In this document: in pieces, positions 59,210 to 64,000 of the stretch | How positions within the stretch are numbered: the stretch's first letter is position 1 | Layout: each line of letters opens with the position of its first letter | Source of the DNA: Hypomesus transpacificus | Lineage: Eukaryota > Chordata > Actinopteri > Osmeriformes > Osmeridae | NCBI RefSeq assembly: GCF_021917145.1 | Contig: NC_061061.1 | Span: forward strand, 2,508,067-2,572,066 | Length of the DNA: 64,000 bases | Reading direction: 5' to 3' | The notes under the pieces: generated by a model | The model's database searches: none | What the model saw: the letters and a program-made list of their open reading frames with translations, nothing else | Told to the model about the DNA's origin: nothing | Program-made: the position numbers and the translations under genes

Positions 59210-59230
59210 TCATATCCTCAGGTACGCCAC
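59210..59230 (-). CDS. ube3d: ube3d last coding exon (6 codons plus stop)
   Basis: The acceptor GTTTCAAG precedes GTGGCGTACCTGAGGATATGA, giving VAYLRI and stop. Human ends VAFLKM after the same junction (SFQ|VAFLKM). The preceding intron is 1.4 kb. Confidence 0.85.
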   Translation of the reverse strand: MAYLRI

Positions 59231-60791
59231 CTTGAAACGAAAGCAACAGAAATACAGAGAGCACAGGAAGGTTGGAGGCAGTAAGGAAAAGGCTACAGTA
59301 CGGGAGATGTAAAGATGAAGAGAGACCTTTCTTCCATCCAACGTTGCATAGATACGTCAACCCAAAAGAAATACACGCCAAACCCAGCTCACGTCACTGT
59401 CACAACGCAAAAAGGATGAGTTACTGGGATGAGATCAGGGGATCCGATTGAAACTCACCTGCGCGTGAACCCCATTAGGAACACACAGTGACAAGCGACA
59501 TCAAGCGCAAAGCAGACCCGAGACAAGCCGTGAGCAAGAAGGGCCAAAACAACGGTGCTAAATAAAGAGCTGGCTGCAGTGTTGTTCAGGTCTGATATTT
59601 AAAGGGGGCAGTGTTCCGTGGCACTGTGCGCCTCTCTCTCTGGGCCCGCCTAGTTGGGCGGTTATAAATACCAGCACATTAACAACCATTACCCTGTCTG
59701 TCCGGACTGCCAGCGTTCACGGCTTTAATCAGCATCGGGAGAACGGTCTCACTAAGTCTGAACGCGGCCCGGGGAGGAGGGGCATGTGTCGGGGGGGGGG
59801 AGGGAGGGTCCATCTGCTGCCTCTCTGGCTCTGGAGTTCTGGGTCTGGACCAGGATGATGAATTGGGTTCTTGTGTAACCCAAGGCCACACCTGCCTCTC
59901 TCTGAGGGGCTGGGGGGGGGGCTTTGGGCCGGGGCCAGGGCCGTGGCTGGAAGCTGCAGACTGGAACTGGGGGCTGGGGGAGCGAGGCTGAGGGCTGACG
60001 TCCGGGGGGGGCTCGGTAAAGCTGTTGTTTGTCTGGTCCCTGGAGCGAATGCAGCTAAGCTCCACACCATTACCCTCAGCAGTGGAGCCGCTCTCAGGCA
60101 GAAACGACATTTCCTGTAACTCTCCAATCGAAGTATCCAAGTGTAAATCACCATTTCCTTCTCTCCTCTCCTTGCACCCCCCCCCACCTTGTTTCTCTAG
60201 CTTTCCATGAAGTGAAGAAAGGGGCTTGAGGAGTTTGAAAAACAAGGAGGGTTGTATGAGACGAGGCGTCGTGCTGGTAGAAGGGCAGTGAACTGGTAAT
60301 TAGTGTCTTCTCCTGGGGCGACGTGTCAGACCGGCAGGAAACAGTGTCTTCGTCAGACACACGCTGGTACCTGTATACAGCACGCCCAGGCGGCAGCCAC
60401 ACCAGCCTCTAAACGCACTCCACGAAAGCACGAGTCGCACCATGATAGATGGCCGTCAAGACTACAAGTTTGCCAGATGTGGGGACATTTTCAACGTGAA
60501 ATTCGTACCGAGTGTTCCGAGTGTTGTTCGGAACAGACACAGACATTGTCATCCTCGACGCCTGAATCAATCCATGAAGTTCAACCCGGACGAGCCCGGA
60601 AGATCTTTGGAGGAGATCCACCTGCGCCACCCACAATGCTCCTCACCTGATAGGCATCGCAGCGCCGCAGGGACGGAGGTAAACAGGAAGTGGAAGTGGT
60701 CAGCAGCCGGAGCACTTCCACACAGGAAGTCTGAGGCAATTCCAGAGGATGGACACTCACGGTCCTCTCCCAGTCTGTGATCAGTCTGGAA

Positions 60792-60852
<61 letters not shown>

Positions 60853-61041
60853 TGTCAGGAGCAATTGTCAAATAGACAGAAAGGGAGAAAAATGTAGACC
60901 TGGGAGCGATATTCATAAAGAGAGACAGAGGGCGCGTGCAAGTGAGAGAGGAGCAGAGAGAGATAGAGAGAGATGGATGTCCTGTCGCAAAGGGTGAAGA
61001 TGATCCGGTTATCCAGGTGAAGCCATCTGTGCAGAGGCTGG

Positions 61042-61117
<76 letters not shown>

Positions 61118-62640
61118 CACGCACACGCACACGCACACGCACACACACAGCCTATCGTAGTGAGAATGTCAGCAGGAAGTTGATTAACGGGTCACTGTTG
61201 ATTTTGGCCAACAGTGTTCCCGCCTATCTGTCCAATCAGAAGTAATCAAATCATCGTCTCCCCCAGTGACAGGCAGGATTCAATTAGACGAGACCTCACT
61301 GATGCCGGGGATTCATTAGACACATCGACTCCGTGCACCAGGGGCGCACGCACACACTACAGGCTGGAGGAGAGAGACGGGCAGAAGGGAAATAGAGGAG
61401 GAGAGGACGGACGGGCGGATGAGTGCGTCATACTCTTCCTGTGAGCGGTCGCCCTCGGCGGCGGAGCAGTCCACGTAGAGTAGCTTCAGGGCGCCGGCGG
61501 CCGCGCGCGATTGGCTCGGGGAAGGCGGGCGGAGGCTGGGGGAGGAGTCGAGGACGTGGGCCATGACGGTCTCCTCTGGAGCCCACAGCACCAGGGTGTC
61601 GCTGTTCAGCAGCCACAGCTGAGGACACACACAGGCGTCACTCACGTCAACCCCCTTCCATCTCCCGCCCCTCCGACGACACGCACCATTTCGATTTCAT
61701 GCTTTCACCTCACCGACACAAGGAAAATGTCACCTTCCTTTCGCACGAGGCACAAATCGAATCTTCCCTACACCCCAGCTTTCATCAGGGTCCCCCTCCC
61801 TCCCCCCCTCCCCACCCCTCCCACCCCTCCCTCCCTCTCACCAGGATGTGGGCCCGCTGGTCCGGGGTCTGGATGGAGAAGCGGAAGATGCTCTGGGACG
61901 AGGAGAGCTCCAGCAGCCTGGCGGCCAGGGTCCTCTCCAGGAACGCACACCTGGACGCACACCTGGACCACACCCGATACGACACCGGGATCACACGCGG
62001 GAGTCACGGGACACCTTATATACGCTCACATCGAGCACCTTACACTGTGCTAACATGCTTCATATCATTCAAATTCATCTGGCACTCGTGCAAAGGATCT
62101 AGGATCCTACACCGTGTTGACATCGAGAGCCGTGTCCCCCCCCCCCCCCAGCATATGCGAGGCTGTTACCTGTCTGCCTCCTGGCCCTCCCCCTCGCTGG
62201 TTCGAGATGCCCCCCCGATACTGTGTCCATCCTCCTGGCTCACCTCCACCTCTGTGATATACAGCTTCAGAGTGTCTGTTGGCATGAGGGGGGGGGGGTT
62301 AGAGTTATATACATGCATAGTTGTACAGCACCTGGAACATCCTTAAATAACACCGTGCGTGTGTGTGTGTGTACCTGGTGTGACAGCCTCTCCCAGGCCT
62401 GAGGAGCAGCTCTGGCAGGAGATAACGGTTCGTCTACGACATGGTTTCTACACACACACACACACAAAAGACAGTTCATCTTGTTTACATCGCGAGCAAT
62501 CGATGAGCTCGTCAGGCAAAGAAACCGACCAGAAAAAGGCACCTGAGCAAGACTGACACTGAGTGTCCTGAAATGCCCCTCTCCCTCTCCCTCTCCCCCT
62601 CCCCCTCCCCCTCCCCCTCCCCCTCCCCCTCCCTCTCCCT

Positions 62641-62687
<47 letters not shown>

Positions 62688-63634
62688 CCCCATCCCTCTT
62701 CCACCCCTCCCCCCCCCCCCCCCTCCCAGCCAGAGAAACAGCCAAAGCTGAACAGAGTGAAGGATAGGAGCAGAGGGACATCCATCCTGCTGGGGGGAGA
62801 GATTAAGGGAGGGAGGAGGGAGGGAGAAGTTTGGGGTGACGGTGGCTTCGTTTTCCTCTACAATACAATCCTTGGTCTAGCTTCTCAAAAAGATCCAGGA
62901 CAAGTTTCCTCCAGTCCCCTGGCCCTGTTCCCTTAGCCCCAATCACTTCACCATCGGTCACCTTGGTCTCCTGAGTGTCCCCCTCCTCTCTGTCTGTGAG
63001 TTCCTGGACCTCCTGTGTGAGGGTGTCCTTGCAGCCGCTGTCAGAGGGCAGCAGGAAGTAGGAGTCACCCAAGAGGCAGTCCTCCGGTCGGGGCAATAGC
63101 TTGAGGTTGGCGAAGGGGTCCGGGTGGCAGCACCAGTCATCCACCAGGGCGTTCCAGTTCCCATTTGGCAGAGGTAGAACACGCCGGAACACCCTGGAAA
63201 ACAGACCCAGTTGGAACACTGAAGACAGCAGACAAAGAACACTGTATAGCCTGCAGACCCAGTTAGAGCACAGTAGACAGCAGAGACACTGTCAGAACAC
63301 ATGGACGACCGTTCCTTCTCCAAATGAACCTGTCTCCTCTCTGCTGACTCGGTGTAGAAGAGGAGGGGGAGAATACATCCCGCAGGGGAAGTGGGGGGGG
63401 GAAAGGAATACGTTTCCTCCTCCTCGCAACTCATCCTCCTACTGTTTTTCTTTGATTTCTTCTTCCACCCCCACCCTCCTCCTCCTCCTCTCCCTCTCTC
63501 ACCTCACCGTCTTCCATCTCCTCATTACTATCCTCCTCCTCACCTGTCCTGCAGGAGTCTGGTGCCACAGGCTTGGCAGGTGAAGCTGTAGGTCTCCTGC
63601 ACCCTCAGCCTCTCCATCACATCCCAACAGGGCT
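59210..63634 (-). CDS. ube3d: UBE3D (UBE2CBP), HECT-like E3 ubiquitin ligase, 3' eight exons (partial)
   Basis: UBE3D takes ubiquitin from certain E2 enzymes. Separately it binds CPSF3 and blocks its mRNA 3'-end endonuclease. The in-window exons give about 344 residues, from EPCWDVMERLRV to AYLRI and a stop. Diagnostic segments in order: TCQACGTRLL (human YCQSCGEVII) and RVLPLPNGNWNALVDDWCCH followed by PDPFAN (human LPLPSENWGALVGEWCCHPDPFAN). The latter is the Cys-containing motif linked to CPSF3 binding. Then come VISCQSCSSGLGEAV (human VICKRCKVMLGETV), LYITEVEV, FRFSIQTPDQRAHIL plus LWLLNSDTLV, and SVHPLELPQTSCVEVLRLL to PPSLRRCDAYQ. The human protein has 389 residues; about its first 100 lie in exons beyond 63634, not found here and presumably off the window. 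An acidic insertion in exon 62867-63193 makes the fish protein longer. It lies next to tpbg on the opposite strand, as in human. Confidence 0.93.
59231..60646 (-). other. ube3d: ube3d last intron (1416 bp)
   Basis: It contains a minus-strand open frame of about 189 codons (59679-60245) that starts at TTG, not ATG. It is Pro/Ser-rich and matches nothing I know, so I leave it as intron. No repeat array was seen. Confidence 0.7.
60647..60785 (-). CDS. ube3d: ube3d exon, penultimate
   Basis: The acceptor is GCGTTCCAG and the donor is CAG|GTGAGG. It encodes LITDWERTVSVHPLELPQTS, CVEVLRLLTTSTSCLPPSLR and RCDAYQ (human ISVHPLTLPSATCLELLLIL). It ends in phase 0. Confidence 0.93.
60797..60849. repeat. 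(CA)n microsatellite
   Basis: It is a pure CA tract just upstream, on the gene strand, of the penultimate ube3d exon. Confidence 0.97.
61049..61149. repeat. (CT)n followed by (GCACAC)n
   Basis: Pure CT lies at 61049-61114, then GCACAC repeats to about 61149. It is within a ube3d intron. Confidence 0.96.
61434..61618 (-). CDS. ube3d: ube3d exon with LWLLNSD
   Basis: The acceptor is TGTCCTCAG. It encodes LWLLNSDTLVLWAPEETVMA, a GC-rich linker and GALKLLYVDCSAAEGDRSQE. The donor GAAGA|GTATGA is weak but gives QEELITDWE across the junction, which parallels human NEKLVSLWE. Confidence 0.87.
61842..61962 (-). CDS. ube3d: ube3d exon with FRFSIQ, two tandem acceptors
   Basis: It encodes CAFLERTLAARLLELSSSQS and IFRFSIQTPDQRAHIL, ending CTG|GTGAGA. 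A 12-base direct repeat (GTCCAGGTGTGC) gives two possible acceptors, so the exon starts at 61962 or 61950. They differ by four in-frame codons (CASR). The shorter form matches human better. Confidence 0.85.
62170..62275 (-). CDS. ube3d: ube3d exon with LYITEVEV
   Basis: It is bounded by GCCAACAG and ACAG|GTAACA. It encodes TLKLYITEVEVSQEDGHSIG and GASRTSEGEGQEAD. The human counterpart is FYMTEIIIQSSERSFPIIPR. Confidence 0.87.
62375..62433 (-). CDS. ube3d: ube3d exon with zinc-type Cys pair
   Basis: The acceptor is TGTCGTAG and the donor is CAG|GTACAC. It encodes RTVISCQSCSSGLGEAVTP (human TKVICKRCKVMLGETV). The CxxC is likely to bind metal. Phases fit both neighbours. Confidence 0.78.
62571..62690. 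repeat. Pyrimidine-rich hexamer tract (CCCTCT / CCCCCT)n, then (CT)n
   Basis: It consists of CCCTCT and CCCCCT hexamers followed by a CT run. It lies in a ube3d intron on the plus strand. Confidence 0.94.
62867..63193 (-). CDS. ube3d: ube3d exon with the WCCHPDPFAN motif
   Basis: The acceptor TTTTCCAG precedes GGTGTTCCGG. It encodes RVFRRVLPLPNGNWNALVDD, WCCHPDPFANLKLLPRPEDC and LLGDSYFLL, then an acidic/Thr-rich stretch (EELTD-type) and RKLVLDLFEKLDQG. The 5' part is strongly conserved. The donor TT|GTATTG at 62867/62866 is weak and chosen because it keeps phase with the next exon. Confidence 0.85.
63544..63634 (-). CDS. ube3d: ube3d most 5' exon seen in the window
   Basis: The acceptor is CCCTTTCAG and the donor is CAG|GTGAGG. 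It encodes EPCWDVMERLRVQETYSFTC and QACGTRLLQD, including a CxxC metal-binding-like pair (human CTFYCQSCGEVIIKD). Confidence 0.88.
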
Positions 63635-64000
63635 CTGAAAGGGAGCATGCACGCGCACGCACGCACAAGTCAGAGTTAGCAAACAGGTCTTCAACTTGCA
63701 CTAGAGGACTGCAGTCAATAAATCCTGGTGGGAGGGGAGCAGCTCGGGAGGACGAGAAGACATCAATCTGTTTGGTGATTGGATTTGGCACTGACGCTTC
63801 CCCCAGCTGTCCCCGTCTGTCTCTCTGTCTCGCTCGGCGCTGTCCTCACAGACAGCACACGCACCCGCCCCTTTACTCACCGGGCAGGGAAGGAAGGGAG
63901 GGAGGTGGGAAGGGTTTCAAGATAGACAGGTATGGAGAACTGGAGGAAGGCAAGAAGAAAGGACTAAAGGAAGATGGGAAGGGAGGAAGGATGGCGTGCC
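63635..64000 (-). other. ube3d: ube3d intron or unresolved 5' part at the window edge
   Basis: A possible exon lies at about 63882-63938 on the minus strand: acceptor CTTCCTCCAG, donor CCCG|GTGAGTAA. Its peptide does not clearly resemble the UBE3D N-terminal region, so I do not call it. Confidence 0.45.

Noticed and set aside
63882..63938. Possible additional upstream ube3d exon on the minus strand
   Set aside because: Splice-like borders are present but the peptide (Pro/Ser/Leu-rich) does not match the expected N-terminal region of UBE3D.

Overview
The window is vertebrate nuclear DNA, almost certainly from a ray-finned (teleost) fish. Four multi-species protein-coding genes are recognisable from their translations: tent5a (minus strand), ibtk (minus), tpbg (plus) and ube3d (minus, 5' end beyond the right edge). 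This is the order and orientation I know for TENT5A-IBTK-TPBG-UBE3D on human 6q14, so the block is an ancient syntenic segment. Fish origin is supported by very short introns, a tRNA-derived fish-type SINE with the GCGTCTGCTAAATG tail, L1- and L2-like LINE tails, fish-type hAT MITEs, and abundant dinucleotide repeats and minisatellites.

Layout. 1-17.0 kb: no gene recognised; SINE copies, minisatellites, a 100-N assembly gap at 9267-9366, and a tandem segmental duplication (11.24-16.45 kb) whose second copy carries an L2-like LINE fragment and a strongly expanded (GA)n tract. 17.0-21.5 kb: tent5a, two coding exons encoding 403 residues, with a probable long 3' UTR and an octamer plus TATA element upstream. 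21.5-27.0 kb: intergenic, with minisatellites and a hAT MITE with an 8-bp target duplication. 27.0-44.3 kb: ibtk. I could join 27 coding exons with consistent phases into one 1374-residue reading frame (human IBTK is about 1353), plus a probable non-coding first exon. Its introns hold several minisatellites that touch splice sites, a 5'-truncated L1 insertion with an 18-bp target duplication, a 1.4-kb array of 20-bp repeats, a SINE and a hAT MITE. 44.3-46.2 kb: head-to-head intergenic region between ibtk and tpbg. 46.2-48.05 kb: tpbg, an intronless 383-codon frame with a polyadenylation signal. 48.05-59.0 kb: intergenic, mostly simple and tandem repeats. 59.0-64.0 kb: the 3' eight coding exons of ube3d.

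The four genes do not form a pathway. TENT5A is a cytoplasmic poly(A) polymerase, IBTK a BTB/CUL3 adaptor and BTK inhibitor, TPBG a membrane Wnt antagonist, and UBE3D an E3-like protein that also binds CPSF3. They are neighbours by conserved synteny. The most unusual structure is ibtk intron 4. It is built largely from two minisatellites, one starting about 10 bases from the splice donor and the other repeating the splice acceptor together with the first codons of exon 5 four times. The outermost acceptor would add exactly 64 codons in frame. No CRISPR, operon or prokaryotic feature exists here. All exon boundaries come from reading splice consensus and remembered homologue sequences, not from alignments or transcripts.
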